64,000 nt of DNA, from the NCBI RefSeq assembly GCF_022581195.2, contig NC_061456.1, positions 12,154,501-12,218,500 on the forward strand. Reading direction: 5' to 3'. This document shows positions 1 through 13,341 of the stretch, in pieces. The notes beneath the pieces are model-generated. The model saw nothing but the letters and a program-made list of their open reading frames with translations. It was not told the DNA's origin and made no database searches. This DNA comes from Helicoverpa zea (lineage: Eukaryota; Arthropoda; Insecta; Lepidoptera; Noctuidae). Positions within the stretch are counted from its first letter, which is position 1, and each line of letters starts with the position of its first letter. The position numbers and the translations under genes are program-made.

Positions 1-60
1 GAATCCCGAACAAACAAACAGATAAACAGACAAACAGACAAAAATGACAAAAATGATGGA
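1..60. repeat. ACAA/ACAG-rich simple repeat
   Basis: The window opens in a run of (A/G)ACAAACA and AGACAAAC units followed by two AAAATGA units. In moths such runs often form the end of Helitron-like elements, with the body of the element lying outside the window. That origin is inferred. Confidence 0.5.
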
Positions 61-908
61 AATGGGTTCTGTTAGTTATCCTTTAACATGCTGGCTATTT
101 TTTTTGCCAATTTCTTCAATGTACAAAAATTACTTTTCTACAGATTTATTATATGTATAGATGTCTGCATAGTGCGTAAATGCCGGCTGTTTTTTCCCAA
201 CTGTAATTTGGTTACAATAGTTTTTGATTATTCCAAACAAACTTATTTATTAGGCATCGTAAAATTTCCAGTATTGACAATTAATTCGACAAATTAATTA
301 ACATGGGAATGGGAAAATACTGGCTATTTGCACCTTTTTTGTTGCTCTTAAGGCGGATCACACACTACCTCGCAGAAAATTAAGGGAATAAAATTAAGAT
401 TGACCATTGGACTTGTAGAGAAAAGAGCAAGTGACATATTTTAAAAAAAAATTGTGAATCGACAGATCAAAAGTTATTCAGGTTTAGATAACGCTTCTCC
501 TTGTTAACTTTGGGCTGAGGCTTCACCTTGGCTAGGCGTTACAAGTAGTCAGAAGCTAGAATGTCTGATAATCAGACTTACCAAGAACTTTTGTGTTGAC
601 GAGGTCAGATAGGTAGTTGTTCTATGTAAAACAATGGTACTCAGCTGCATTTCAAACCAATAGATAAGGCGATAACGTGTGTGTTTGTGATAGTGTGAGA
701 TCCATCTAGTGTGTCGTTAACCATAGTGAGTCTGCAGCATTTATGTATTTAATTGCACACATGATGCAAAGATGCATTGATGCAAAATGATGTAACGTCT
801 TCACTTAACTTCACCTTCGTCATAATTTCTTTAAGCATTATGCTATTGTAGGATCTCTTGTTATGGGAAATTATCAAATGACCGCTCTCGTCGTAGGTGC
901 TAAAACTC
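61..908. other. Intergenic, no gene seen
   Basis: AT-rich sequence without a supported gene. The 69-codon frame at 88-297 has no recognisable motif. A decayed SINE-like stretch lies near 535-650: it has the AGTCAGAAGC, GTCTGA, GAGGTCAGATAGG and TACTCAGCTGCA words that also occur in the full SINE at 20090-20469. Confidence 0.5.
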
Positions 909-975
909 ATCACGTTCCTTCTGAAGCCCTTTATGTACCAGGCCCGCGGTAACTTTTTCGAACAATCCCTCAGCC
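909..975 (-). repeat. R1-like LINE 3'-UTR fragment
   Basis: Shares GTTCC..., CCTTTTATGTACCAGG..CCGCGGTA and TTTCGAACAA words with the 3' UTR of the R1-clade LINE at 59682-60471, in the same orientation. No coding part remains. Confidence 0.6.
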
Positions 976-2159
976 AATACTATTGTAAAACGTACTCTAA
1001 TGTTCTTCAATTGATCTTGGTCATTATGTCTTAATAATGATGAAATTAAAACCTAATTTAACTGCCTTGAATTAATTTCCTATTTTTGCTTTGTAATGCA
1101 TTGTTCTGACTGGAATTTTTATGCCTGTTGTATGGTTAGTACTGGATTTTGATTAAATATTTTGCAAGTGAAAATAAGTTGGATTGCGAACCTGTTATGG
1201 ACACAAAGTTTTTCTGTTCATTACCATTCTATGATTATTATTATATAGAATTTTTCAAATCACTTTAGTAGTTCCGGAGCCTTTTGGGTACAAGAAAACG
1301 AAAAATGTTTCAATTTTTGTAACTTAGCATACACATAGATAGGTAAAGATATATTGATATCTTTACTTATTTATGTCCATCCATAGATTTACATAAGATT
1401 ACCTACGTATTACTTATAAGTAGCACTGAAAATACACAATAACATTTCACATTCCTACATAGGTCATGGTTAATAAACATTTCCTGGATTATATAATTAT
1501 TTATTGTTTAGAATATAACGTCAATCGCATTTAATTTAAACATAGTTTTATTTAACTATTTGCATAATTACTATGGGTAAACACTTGGTTAAAGTAAGAA
1601 TTGACAAGTTAAACCTTCAAGATATCTGTATCTATACTAATATTATAAAGCTGAAGAGTTTGTTTATTTATTTTGCGAACACACTTTGCAACTGGTGAAC
1701 CGGTTAAAAACTTAACTTTGCCCAAAAATTAAGTTAAATTTTCATCCGGGTGTATGAGGTAGTTATAACGGAACGCGGATGAAAAATATGTAATTTTTTG
1801 CGGATTTTTAATCAATTTTACCATTATACCTACTAATATATGTATATTTTTCTGCTAAATGTTAAACTGCCTGTGATTTTAGTCTCCATAGCGAATTCGT
1901 GTTGACATACGCATATTTTACATGTAGAAACCGCGTCGGCCTTCGCGAAGTAAATACATATCCAGTGATTGTGCAAATATTTATCCTTTGTTCTTTCGTC
2001 AGTTTATACGCAGGCTATTTTGGTCAAAATATTAAGAATAAACTATATACCTTTTGTTTAATGCCTCCTGCTTTAAAGTTTCTTGATCTTGATGTCTGTT
2101 TATCCAACTAAAATCCATCTCTCATAAATAATTTTGGTAAATTCTTTCACCGTTCCTTC
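976..2159. other. Intergenic, decayed Helitron-like start
   Basis: No gene is supported. Near 1633-1760 the words CTATACTAATATTATAAAGC and TGAAGAGTTTGTTT resemble the 5' end of Lep1/Helitron-like repeats found elsewhere in the window, but no clean 3' CTAG end could be assigned. Confidence 0.45.
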
Positions 2160-2298
2160 CAGGGCTGCTTGATTATTCGAAAGAGTTACTGCGGCCCTGC
2201 TACATATAGAAGTTCAGAAGGAACATGATGGGGTTTAGTCAGTAAGAGTCTGACGCTCCCTCACCCTACACCCACAGCGGGAGGAGTCATTTGATGAT
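2160..2298 (+). repeat. R1-like LINE 3'-UTR fragment (inverted orientation)
   Basis: This is the reverse complement, with substitutions, of the 3' UTR at 59707-59860. It reads GGGCTGC, TTCGAAAGAGTTAC, GCGGCCCTG, a GGAACATG segment, then CAGCGGGAGGAGTCATTTGATGATTT. The order and spacing of the words match the LINE copy, so it is a non-coding tail fragment on the + strand. Confidence 0.65.
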
Positions 2299-5200
2299 TT
2301 CACATGAAAAAATCTATCTATTTGCTCACTCAAAAATAACTAAACGAATTTTCGAGTTATGCTAAGCAGATTTTTTTTCCTTGAAATCTAAATATATTTA
2401 GAATCTATTGTTAATTTACTAAGCGACAATTTAGATGTCTGGTACTGATTGAGCTTGTATTAACATTATAGTGCAAATTGGCGTTTGTTTTACTTTTCTC
2501 ATACTTATATCACAGAACAAGTTTAGTAGCATCACATTCATAACACGAAAACTCTTTATATTCGATAGGTAGTAACCGTTTCCCGTATTTCCATCTATGT
2601 CCTGAGGGAACATGCAAACCAGAATGAATATTTTGTGACCTTGCTATGTCTCTTTTATAAATACTTTTTACGAATTTCTATTGATATATTAGCTTTCAAA
2701 ATTGGTTCAGTAGATCCAGATAATATATATTACCTCCCATAACCTGAAAAACTTTACTGCCTATAATAACACAAGCTTTCGCCAGTGGTTTCACACGCGT
2801 TCGTAGGAACTACAACATCCTACACTATTTTCGATAAATAGACTAACATACACTGGTAGATTTTTTCAAATCGGCCTAATAGTTCCTGAGATTAACGCGT
2901 CCAAACAAACTCTTCTACCTTAAACATTAGTATAGTATACATTGTGCAAACAAAACACGATTCTACGCATAATATTGGCTACTAATTTGTGAAAACTAAC
3001 ACAGGCGGTTACAAAACGTTGGTGCATCGGTTTTGAAACATCCTGTTAACTTGCACATCGTGTCCGGCTGGGTTCAACCTTTAGGTTTCGTGTATTCAGT
3101 TATGTGTAACAGTATTGTTGTTATTGCAGTTATCGTTTAGTTTATATTGTTTGTTAACTGAAATAGTGGATTATGTTTAAAATTACTAGCTTTCATCCGC
3201 GATTTCACCCTAATCCCAAGATAACTGCTTCTATCGGTATGATGATATCGAATGGTGACAAAAACTATCCTATGTCCGTCTCCCAGGTCTATAAGCTTAC
3301 GTTCTTCTAATTTTCAGCTTAAGCGGTTCAGTTATTTTTGAGCTATACGTAGTGTAACTAACAAGATTTTATTTTATATGTATAAAATTTTGCAAAATCT
3401 AGACTAATACTACCTGCTATCGCAAGTCCACCCGCGTCTGCGAGAAACTACCTTATTTCCGTACTCGGATCAAAGTAGCTGTCTTGACTTCTCATGAAAA
3501 TGCTTACAGTAGTTTCTGAGTTTACTTATCGCGAACAGACAGGCAGATGTCGATTTTTTTATTTTTGTATTTTGTGATATTAACTAAAGGTTAACATTAG
3601 ATTACGCATTTCACAAGAATAAAACTTCACTCGGTCACTTCCATGTCCTCGTTTAGTTAAGCTGACTATCTCAAAAGATTATCAAAGAAAACAAACGTAT
3701 GCTAATAATGTAATGACCGACATTTTGTGCATTTTCAAACGGGGTCACAGCATATTTGTTTATGTTTTATTTTTGCTATCGTTTTCTATTTAATTCTTTT
3801 AAAGATACGTATTGTATCGTCAACAATTACCTATATACATTAGAAACGATTAGGTATATATATTTATTATTTTCTGAAACTTTAACGTCCTTCTAATTTC
3901 ATTGGTTTTAGCAAACATAATAGCGAGATTCTACCAAAATTTTCACTCACAATTTTGTCCGCGTACAAAAAATTTGTATGCGTTTTTTTTCTAATTTATG
4001 TGTACATTGCAATGCCTGCTGAAATATACTATCTAGTTCTATCATTCCCGATTCACTTTGACAGTATATAAGTAAGGTTAAAATTCCCCATTAAATTATG
4101 CAGCCTTTGAACAGTCGTGAGGTCTGATTGAGGGCAAAGCGCTATAAATGAAGACGATAGACAGGCTTTCAAATCACGGCTGTCACCTTTGATCTGCCCC
4201 TTTGTTCAGCTCTCAACAGATCCCTTGTACCTAGTGCTTGAGTCTTACAAAACGTGGAGGCACTTTCGCTTAGAACTATTTTGTATAAGTTGAACAAATG
4301 TACGCTAGAAAGAATTTAATGCGCCTTAAGTAATATACAGGACGGTTTTTCAAAAATAAATTAATAATGGACAGAAAGTATTTCCTTTTGAGGTACGGTA
4401 TCACAAAAAATAGAAAATATATACGCGAAAAAATGTGCAACCAATTGAAAACTGTTACCTTGCACTTACTCCAAAATCGATTACAACTATTACAATCACC
4501 TTTTGAAAATACACGAATTGTTACCAAAGATTCATAATGCCGTAAACTATACAATTTGTCGCTTGAAAATTATTCTTATTTCATACAGCCATATTTTATC
4601 AAACCTATTTTCGACTTTCACTCTTGCGTGTCTAACTCAAAAATGATCGCATGCAATTTTTGAGTTTCTGCGTTATTTTTACGTAATCTAAAGTGATATG
4701 ATTCGTGATTTATATTATAGTGTTATGTGTTATAAATAATATCAAAAAAACATCTGTTATTTTTTTGTGATTTTTACTTACAACGGTGATTTCATAACAA
4801 AATAACTGACTAAGTAGTTCATTACCAACCATATTTGCATCCCAATCACAGAATCAACCGATCAACCGATGCACTTTACTACGACCTTATTTAAATACAC
4901 ATAGGTATAAAAATCCCTTAATTGATAGTGCAGTAAAGTTGGTAAGAAATTCGCGTGCGGTTTCGTCATTGAGCTGACTAGTGGTCATGATGCCACGTTG
5001 TTATGATATCCTAGTACTTATTTTGTTGGTCAGGCCTTTATACTATGGTAAAAGAAGGTGAATATGGATATTATGCAATAATAAAATTAATCTTATTTAC
5101 TTATCAAATTGATTGTTATGCGAAAGCAATTCTATCGGCAGTACGCCAAAACTGCTGAACCGATGTAAATATGGGACACTGGATGATCGGGCTGGATATA

Positions 5201-5580
5201 GTAGAGCCTGAGATAGCCTGTGTGTCTGTGTAGGCTAATATTATCAAGGTGCAGGATGGAGTTTCCTAGAGACACAATCGTTAGTATTTATAATAACAGA
5301 TCACACCCAAGCCTGGATGACAGACAGTACTATTTATTTGCTTACATCCACTATCACATTTTAATACTAGGTACTATCGTAATAGAAGCCTGTTACCGAT
5401 TCATAAAACTTCTAGACGTGTCACGGTGACAAGGCATAACTTCTTGTTTTGACAGATGACAGCTAGGCGGTGACAATGTGTGACTGTGATATAATATGCC
5501 TACTATACAGGTGCAGAATTGAATAAAACTTGTTCTATTGTGAGTTAATTTGATTTGGGAAATATTGGTCTATTACAGAA
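2299..5580. other. Intergenic, scattered decayed repeats
   Basis: No gene is supported. Decayed Helitron-like or similar repeats appear at about 2770-2936 (starts in a GCTTTCGCCAGTGGTTTCAC block and ends near TTAGTATAG), 3189-3370 and 3410-3560 (CCGCG-type and 'sunken' codon-like blocks typical of these repeats). A TATATAAG string at 4065 is the only TATA-like word with some promoter appeal, but no transcript start or exon can be tied to it. Confidence 0.4.
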
Positions 5581-5700
5581 GCCGAGGATTCTAGGCTAGT
5601 TGTCAGACTTTCTGGATTCTGACTTATTACCAAGGGCTATTGGGTCCGTACCGCGTAACTGTGTTGAGCAGATCAGATAGGCAGTGGCTCCAATATATTG
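5581..5700 (+). repeat. SINE fragment
   Basis: Carries AGTTGTCAGACTTTCTGGATTCTGAC, GTAACTG.GTTGAG and CAGATCAGATAGGCAG, which is the middle part of the SINE at 20090-20469 in reverse complement order, with many substitutions. There is no tRNA-like head. Confidence 0.5.
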
Positions 5701-6226
5701 GCACGAAGAATAGTTTTTGTTAAATACTGTATTTGTTAAGTACGGATATTATTCGATATCTTTATTTTGCGTATCCACACAAAAGAATATTCAATAAATA
5801 ACCATTCGTTTCACTTATACATAGCGAAGTATCAGGTGTAAATTTCAAAAAAATACAAATTGTTTTATTGTTGAAATTTGAACACAAAAACAATTTGTAC
5901 ATTTGATTGAAACAATTTGTTCAATAAAGGTTCGCGCACATTAGCATATTATGCGGCTTAAGTGTGCAATAATTGAAATAAAATATACATTTGAGCAAAT
6001 CCCTAATGTGTACGACAATTTAGTAGTCTTCTTAAACGGTTAACTTAGAATAAATTCAACAACAATTTTCCTTGGTAACTGGATTTACATATACATAGTA
6101 TAAACACCTATCCAACATACCAAAGGCCTCTAAAAATAACAATAGAAAATTAACATCATAATTAATATAAAAAAATGTATTAAAACTATTATAAGTACTT
6201 GGGAAACTACATAACCCTACCTTACA

Positions 6227-6493
6227 TCCAAACTAATATTATAAATGCGAAAGTAACTCTGTCTGTCTGTCTGTCTGTCTTTTCTTCACGCCTAAACTAC
6301 TGAACCGATTTGTGTGAAATTTGGTACAGACATAGTTTGAAACTTGAGAAAGGACATAGGATAGTTTTTATTACAAAAAAAAATAAAAAAATTAAAAAAA
6401 AATATTCCGGACATATAGCGCCATCTATTGGTCAAATCAAAAATCTGCTGGTAGTCACTATTCCACGCGAACGAAGTTGCGGGCAAAAGCTAG
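6227..6493 (+). mobile_element. Helitron-like (Lep1-type) element with (GTCT)n
   Basis: Begins TCCAAACTAATATTATAAAT, has a (GTCT)n tract at 6257-6281, and ends GCGGGCAAAAGCTAG followed by T. A TC start, a CTAG end and no target duplication are the Helitron rule. A close copy lies at 45178-45462. It is non-autonomous, with no Rep or helicase coding. Confidence 0.75.
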
Positions 6494-7483
6494 TTATATT
6501 ATAAGTTCGCATTACATAACTATTAAGTACCTAGTTGACATAATAAATCATACCGCCTCTTCGAAACTGGGCTATGAAAGTGGCCCTCTTTGCATAACAG
6601 ATAGACAAATATGCAACCCAAACACATAACGTTATATAAATACATATTTAATATTTTTATATGGAAAATTTTATCACTAACCTAAGTTTAGCAAATGATT
6701 GCAGATCAGCTGTGTCATTAATACAGCGAAATAGTGTGAAAAAAATTATTATAGGTACATGTTTTTGGATAAACTAAATTGCTGGTAGGATTTTGATGCA
6801 ATTTTAGGAATTTTATTAAATCTTGTTTACTGGAAATAACTTTCAAGAAACGCCTCGTGTTTCGTTGGTATATAACAAAAAAAATATTCACCAGACGAAA
6901 AAAGTGTAACTATGAGCCATCTCAAGAATAAAATTGTCTAACTGTATCCATCAAAATCACAGTGAAAGTTTCTATCCGATGCAACTGTATTAAACTGGTT
7001 TAGCAAACTGTCTTACATAGGAAAACCCACTGTATTCGTTAACAATAGAGTGCAAATTCCAATGTGTAAGTTTCTATGTTTTTTATTAGTGAATTATTTG
7101 TAATGGTGCTCCTGGACTTAAAAGCCCGACAGACAGACCAACTGATAGACAGGGTCACTTTCGCATTCTTTTATATTATGAAGTATGGTTGTTGGAAGAA
7201 TACAGTGTTAATAAGTAGCTTCCTGACCCAAGAAAGTAAGTAAAATAAAAAAATATGTTTGCTTGGCCATCAATTAATTAGTGAAAAAAGAAAACAATTA
7301 ACAACACAGTGATACATTGATAACTAAAAAGATGGTTTCTTTCTCTTTTGACTATTGTGTACTTCTTTATTCGTAAAAAAATATACTTATATCATTCTAT
7401 ACTATTGTAAATCTGAGTTTGTTTTTGACTTGGACGCGCCTATCTTGGGAATTTTAGGTCTAATAAAAAATTCTAACAGTGCT
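6494..7483. other. Intergenic, nothing recognised
   Basis: AT-rich sequence. I see no gene and no clear repeat boundary here apart from short Helitron-like words around 7105-7180. Confidence 0.4.
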
Positions 7484-7717
7484 ACGCTTATGGATAAAAA
7501 AACTTTGTAAAATTAAACCGACTTCCAAAAACACTAAAAAGTAAAAAAAAAACTAATTAGGTGCATCGGCCTACAAGTCGGTGGCAGAATTAACTTAGTA
7601 ACATCCATTAGACACCGACTTCTAGGCCGATGCACCTAATTAGTTTTTTTTTACTTTTTAGTGTTTTTGGAAGTCGGTTTAATTTTTTTGTAAAAAAGTT
7701 TTTTTATCCATAAGCGT
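7484..7717. repeat. Long inverted repeat (hairpin) element
   Basis: Left arm 7484-7583 and right arm 7613-7717 are near-perfect reverse complements separated by 29 nt. Both carry ACGCTTATGGATAAAAAAAC, the TTAAACCGACTTCCAAAAAC block and GGTGCATCGGCCTA, with a few small length differences in A runs. The structure fits a foldback MITE, and a transcript would form a long dsRNA stem. No coding capacity. Confidence 0.85.
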
Positions 7718-8217
7718 CAACTGGCTTCCGCGGTACTCTGATGAAACCCCTGGCAAAAAAGTTAGTAATGTAAAAAAGTACTTAAATTTTATCACGTGAA
7801 CAGTGCATTAATATTAACCACAATAATCGGAACTAATTCAATAATCACTAATATTATTATAAAATAAATGTTGACTAAATCAATCACCTTTGCCCTAAAT
7901 AAAATGTAGCGGTAGATAACAATCAAGTAAAAATAAAACAAACACAAGCAAGTTCTAACACATCGTTAGAAGAATGAAAAAGTAAATAAACCGTAATTGA
8001 ATAAAAAGTGCAACGAACTATGCATGTAGTTTGACTATCTTTTTTTGCACTAACTGTATCTGACTGTACCTGATGTATGTCTTAAAAATATCACGATATT
8101 TTTATTCGCCATCTCGCAGGTGAATTTGCAGACTGAGATAACTGGTACTAGAAACTACAACTTTGTATAACTTAACTTTAGTGACATAGACTCCTTTTTT
8201 AACGACCTCAAAAACCA
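7718..8217. other. Intergenic, nothing recognised
   Basis: AT-rich, with no gene, RNA or repeat boundary that I can support. Confidence 0.4.
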
Positions 8218-8345
8218 TCAAATGTCCCCTCCCGCTGTGGGTTAGCAGTGGTTTTATAGTCTTTGGTTAGCAGCGATGAGGGAGTGTCAGACTTTTACTG
8301 ACTAAAAACCGTCATGTTCCGTCGTAGGCCTTTTATCTAGCCCCG
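8218..8345 (-). repeat. R1-like LINE 3'-UTR fragment
   Basis: Matches 59720-59830 in order: ATCAAATG.CCCCTCCCGCTGTGGGTTAGCAG, GAGGGAGTGTCAGAC, TTACTGACTAAAA, CGTCATGTTCCGTC.TAGGCCTTTTAT. A short internal duplication (a second GGTTAGCAG) sits inside it. Confidence 0.7.
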
Positions 8346-10006
8346 GCAGTGTGACTCCTTACTAGTTGCTTGCTTAATATATTAATTTTAAAGGTAGATA
8401 CTTCTCTCTTGGTCTTATCGGGCTGCTGTATCCTATATCACCCAATCATTTTTAGCTAAGTATATACATTGTATCTTTGATTTTTAGCATCAGAATTTTC
8501 TCAAGTCTATTTGACAGCTCAGTCTACTTTTTCTTTTAATTATTCTTATTTTTCTTCTCTCTGCCCTGTTCCCAACTCATTTTTGGTCGGCAATACGTTC
8601 TACGCGTCAATTTCTCATATTCGACAAATCGCATCAAAAACTTTTTTGTCGTGCCAAGTCTATAAATAGAAACAGAGAGCCTAAATTACCTAAATTACAC
8701 CAATTTGAGGTAATTTCGAGTGCACTGCACTGTAACAGTAGAGCGTCTGTGTTCCCCGTGATATGGTCGAAAGTGTAATATCTACCTACATAGTGAAGGC
8801 GAAAGTGTGTTTAGGAAGTAATTCCATATGAGATAATAGAACCTTGAAAGCCTTGGTATATGTAACGTATACTGATTAAGATGAGTTGATTGAACTTATG
8901 TAACTTAAAATTAGTTTTTTTGTTTGTTGTGCTCGAGTATTTGTTAAGTAATAATCGTATTTGTAATCTGATTGAGGTTTGTTAGACCTTAAACTTGGTT
9001 ATACAAATATTATTATTCTTGACTTTTATACATGTGTGAGAAGTTACCCAGAGTCAAGGGTAAAACCGAGGGGGGGGCTTTAGTTTAAAAAAAATTAACA
9101 ATGTATGCTATCATTTTAAAATCTAGATATTTTGACAGATACCACTCATACAAAAGATACTAATTACGTCTCACTTAAATTAAATCTGAATTATAACATG
9201 TTTTTTCTTACAAAATTTTAAAACAACATTATAAAAAAAGTAATTGTCATTTTCAGCAATTATTATTTCTGTAATTATTTTCTGCATTGTTTGTTGTATT
9301 CATTTTTGTTCCGAATAATAAATATACCAACGTAAGTTTTATACAATTATTGTGTAAAACTTTTACAAATGTAATTTTATTTACGCGATGGTTCATAAAT
9401 ATATAGTATTTATAAAAGTGTACTTATTCTGCATCTACTAAACAATTTTAATATACAAACAAACCATATATTCAGTAAAAAATAAGTAACATTTTTTGGG
9501 ATCAAAGTTTTTTCGCTGATAATCCAGAAGTTTCGGACATTGCCTCTAAAAGAATGACAAATCAATTTTACATCATATTATATTGGTCGGCTATATAAAT
9601 TACATACATAAATTACGGTATGGCTTAGTACAAGTTACATGTCTGTGGACAATATAATATTTGCTTTGCCGTCAATTTTTGTTATTGACGTAACTAATAT
9701 GGTAGAGATCATTGTGCTTCGCCAAGTGAAAAATGACAGTCTGAGAACATTTTTTTTAACTTGATATCGTTCTTATTACGAATGACGTAAGACTTCAAAT
9801 GTCATAAAATATTACTTTTACTCATTTTTTTTTTTATAAAAACGCGCAGTACTTTATGCATCCTTCCTTTCATTTTGATAGTTCTGTAGCCTCGGAATTC
9901 TAAAATCAGCTATTTCATGCCCTGCGCATACCTAATTTATTTTAGTTGTGTGTCGGGGAGTGAGTAGTAGGCAACTTCAGGAAGGCAAAGTTATTTGACC
10001 AGAGCT
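8346..10006. other. Intergenic, nothing recognised
   Basis: AT-rich sequence with homopolymer tracts (a G8 run near 9071 and T runs near 9748 and 9828). No gene is supported. Confidence 0.4.
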
Positions 10007-10016
10007 ATTACTATAC

Positions 10017-10600
10017 TATACAAGTAGTCCAATTAGGTAGGTCCAACTTCGAGAAAGAGGTCAACCGCCGAATCCAACTCGGCTGGGCAGCGTTCGGGAA
10101 ACTACGCAATGTCTTTTCGTCCGACATACCTCAGTGCCTCAAGACGAAAGTCTTCAACCAATGTGTGTTACCGGTGATGACTTACCGCACCGAAACGTGG
10201 TCTCTCACTATCGGCCTCATCTCAAAGCTCAAAGTCGCTCAACGAGCTATGGAGGGGGCTATGCTCGGTGTTTCTCTACGTGATCGAATCCGAAACGAGG
10301 AGATCCGTAGACGAACCAAAGTCACCGATATAGCCCACCGGATTAGCAAGTTGAAGTGGCAATGGGCAGGCCATATTGCTCGCAGAGCAGATGGCAGATG
10401 GGGCCGAAAAGTGCTAGAGTGGAGACCACGGACTAGCAAGCGCAGCGTAGGACGTCCACCAACGAGGTGGACAGACGACCTTATAAAGGTCGCCGGAAGA
10501 CGCTGGATGCAGGTCGCTTCCAACAGGTATCTGTGGAGATCAAAGGGGGAGGCCTATGTTCAGCAGTGGACGTCCTATGGCTGAGATGATGATGATGCTG
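10017..10600 (+). mobile_element. RTE-clade LINE, 5'-truncated, with 10-bp target duplication
   Basis: An open frame from 10027 to the TGA at 10582-10584 (186 codons) reads as the C-terminal tail of an RTE-clade reverse transcriptase protein. It contains NRRIQLGWAAFGKLRNVFSS, VTDIAHRISKLKWQWAGHIA and a GRPPTRWTDDL segment. The RT catalytic core is missing, so the copy is dead. The 3' end is a (GAT)n run. The 10-mer ATTACTATAC occurs at 10007-10016 and 10601-10610 and is the target-site duplication of target-primed insertion. The unbroken frame suggests a fairly recent insertion. Confidence 0.88.
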
Positions 10601-10610
10601 ATTACTATAC

Positions 10611-13341
10611 CTAGAACTTACTAGAGCTATATAGATTTTTTTAATGTCCTAGTCCCTATTAATTTATATACTCATGCTGTACAAACATTGTATTAAGTAT
10701 TATAACTATTTTGCATAAAGTAATGATTATTTATTTTCCTTGATCACACGTAAACAACGATTAGAATAACCGGTATTGCTTCATTGATTAAAATGCAAAA
10801 TTAATGTTGGTATCAGTTACATTATGATATTTCCTGATACATCTTACACCGTTAGAAATAACTCTTCTTTGCAATACCTGTTCAATCATGTATTGTGTAT
10901 AATTTGTTTCTAAATGGTATTTGATTGCGATCTATAAGTTGAATAATTTTGATAAAACTCACAATATGCATCTTACAAAACAATTTTTTTATGTTTATTT
11001 GTTTCGGCTAATCTCTGAAACGGCTTAACAAGATATTTGAACAAGTAGTAACTACTGTACTCCACTTTTTGTCTGTGTGCGATGTTTTCTATTAGTTCGC
11101 TTTTCACGCGGGCAATACCACAGTATAGGTATAACAATATTATAATAATTTCATAACATATCCTTTACCGCATACTAAACAAACTTAGTACACTCGCTTG
11201 CAAATTAACTAGGGCATTGGGTTGTCTAGAAATGCCTACCCAGTATTACCACCAAATGGTATTTGCCCACTGCGAAACCGTGGTCACAAGGCACTCACGT
11301 TGTTCGAAACGTGTATGCTAATTTAGACCTTATTGCGTTGGGTAAAAGACTGGTTTTGTCTATACGTTTTATGTCAAGTGTGTAGCGTACGGTAGGCAGT
11401 AGGTCAATGGTGTGAAATTGATACTGTCGTCGTGTTATGAAAAGCGAGTTTTGCTGTTTATGTTATTTATTGGGTTTTCTTTATAGGTGAGAATGTTGTG
11501 TAATGATCAAATATTAATGGTGCAAAAATTTAATTATATTCAAGTGTAGGTATATATAGGCATTCAAAGAAACAAAACATACAACTATCTAAGGACAGAA
11601 ATATACCATGATTAGTATAAAAGTTTCTTGTCAGCCAAAATCCCAAAAAATAAGACCCAGAAAAGTTGTAGTTTCCTCACTTAAAGTTCCTATTTAAATA
11701 TTTTTTATATGCAAATAAAATGGTGAATTCATATTACAAATCAATCGATATTCATATTTCATAACACATTTAATTTCACAGTCAATAAAAAACATAAACA
11801 AGACTAGCTACCTTCGATCACGTAACTGTCCCTAATGCTTGAATTTATTGAATAAATTCGGGGACAGAGAGCAATTAACCTACTGATATTTGTTACACTG
11901 TGGTTCTTCCCAAGATTTATTGAACATTTGAATATTGGGAGAGAAACCTGTTTTTAGTTAAGTTGTACTATTAGGAAACTGCGTGACCTAAAATCGTGAA
12001 ACTTGAAACTTAGGTATTTACCTTTAGACTTTCGTGTGACTTTACCTAGAATACCTATGTACCTATACTTTTAACAATAGGTACTGTATGTTAAAACCGA
12101 AAGTTTAAATAAAACCTTTTTAAATGATTAATTTGTCGCTGTGTCATTAGTGTCAAAGAAATTGATGAAGCATTTACTTAATGTATTATTATCATAATTC
12201 ACGATTAAAAAAATATTGAAACATAATTAATCATTAACGATTACATAACTTAGATTAAACAATCAAATGGAAGCGTCCACAAAGACATATGACTGTACTG
12301 ATCGATACATTTTCCCAAAAAATATATCACTGAAATTCGTAGACTACATCCAATTTTCCATCCTAATAAAATAAACTTCTCGAAAATTCCTTCATTGATA
12401 ACTACATACTCCATATTCGTGCTTACATAACCGCACGCAGTTATCTACATCACATAATATAGTAGACATAAAAATGTCTCAAACTAACTAGTTACGAACC
12501 AGCTTTGCGGAAGTTACGCCACAACCAAAGGGTTTCCCCAAATTTTCGGCACACTTACACACTTACAGAGAAAACAGTAGAATATAATTGTGAGAAAGTG
12601 GCTTGAGGTAGCTATTACTGTTTAGAATATAAGTATTTGTAGTTGAGATGGTACAGTGACTTGAGTATTTTAGACTAATTTTATGTCTAGGATAATATTG
12701 TAAAGCTGAAGGGCTGCCTGCTGGAACGATTTGAAATTTGTTTTCAATGTAATTGATGGTCGTTTACACAGTTAGGTTTTATCCGGGTGTGGCTGAGTAT
12801 TGTTAACGTCCTCTTAACAAAAAAACGAAAGTTAGTCCTAAAAAGTAATGTGAAAATTGTCTTACATTTTTTTCAAGCACTTTTAAGTATAAGTTTGTGT
12901 ATGCAAAAAATCAAAGGTCAATTATTGCGTTTAGCATGTAAGTAAGTGAAATCAAATAATTGTGTATCCTTGATTATTCATTAGTTACCGTATTCCGGTG
13001 TATGTGTAAACTCAGCGAATACTTTGCATATATTACCATACTATAGTTTGGTATTTTCAAGTCTTGTATTATTTCGCAAAAATCTTAAATCAACACTAGA
13101 TAAACTGCCTAGTAAGTGCTTTGGTTTTACATAAGTATTTTGCCTATTATAATATTTAACGCCTACACTTTATCTCCAAAACTCCAAGAAGGAACGTGCC
13201 ACTTCTATGGCTACTAGAATCATTACTTTGAAATCTATGAATACTAATATAATCAAGATTTTTGTTGGTTTGTACCCTAAAGGCTCCTCAAAGGATTTGG
13301 AAAGCTATTTCACTGTTGAAAAGCACTCTTCCCTATTAATA
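10611..13341. other. Intergenic, nothing recognised
   Basis: AT-rich. No gene is supported on either strand. A weak Helitron-like word set (AATATTGTAAAGCTGAAGGG) is seen near 12692. Confidence 0.4.

Noticed and set aside
4060..4115. TATATAAG string as gene A promoter
   Set aside because: It is 17 kb from the leader exon with no initiator at the right spacing and no linked donor site; TATA-like words are expected in AT-rich DNA.
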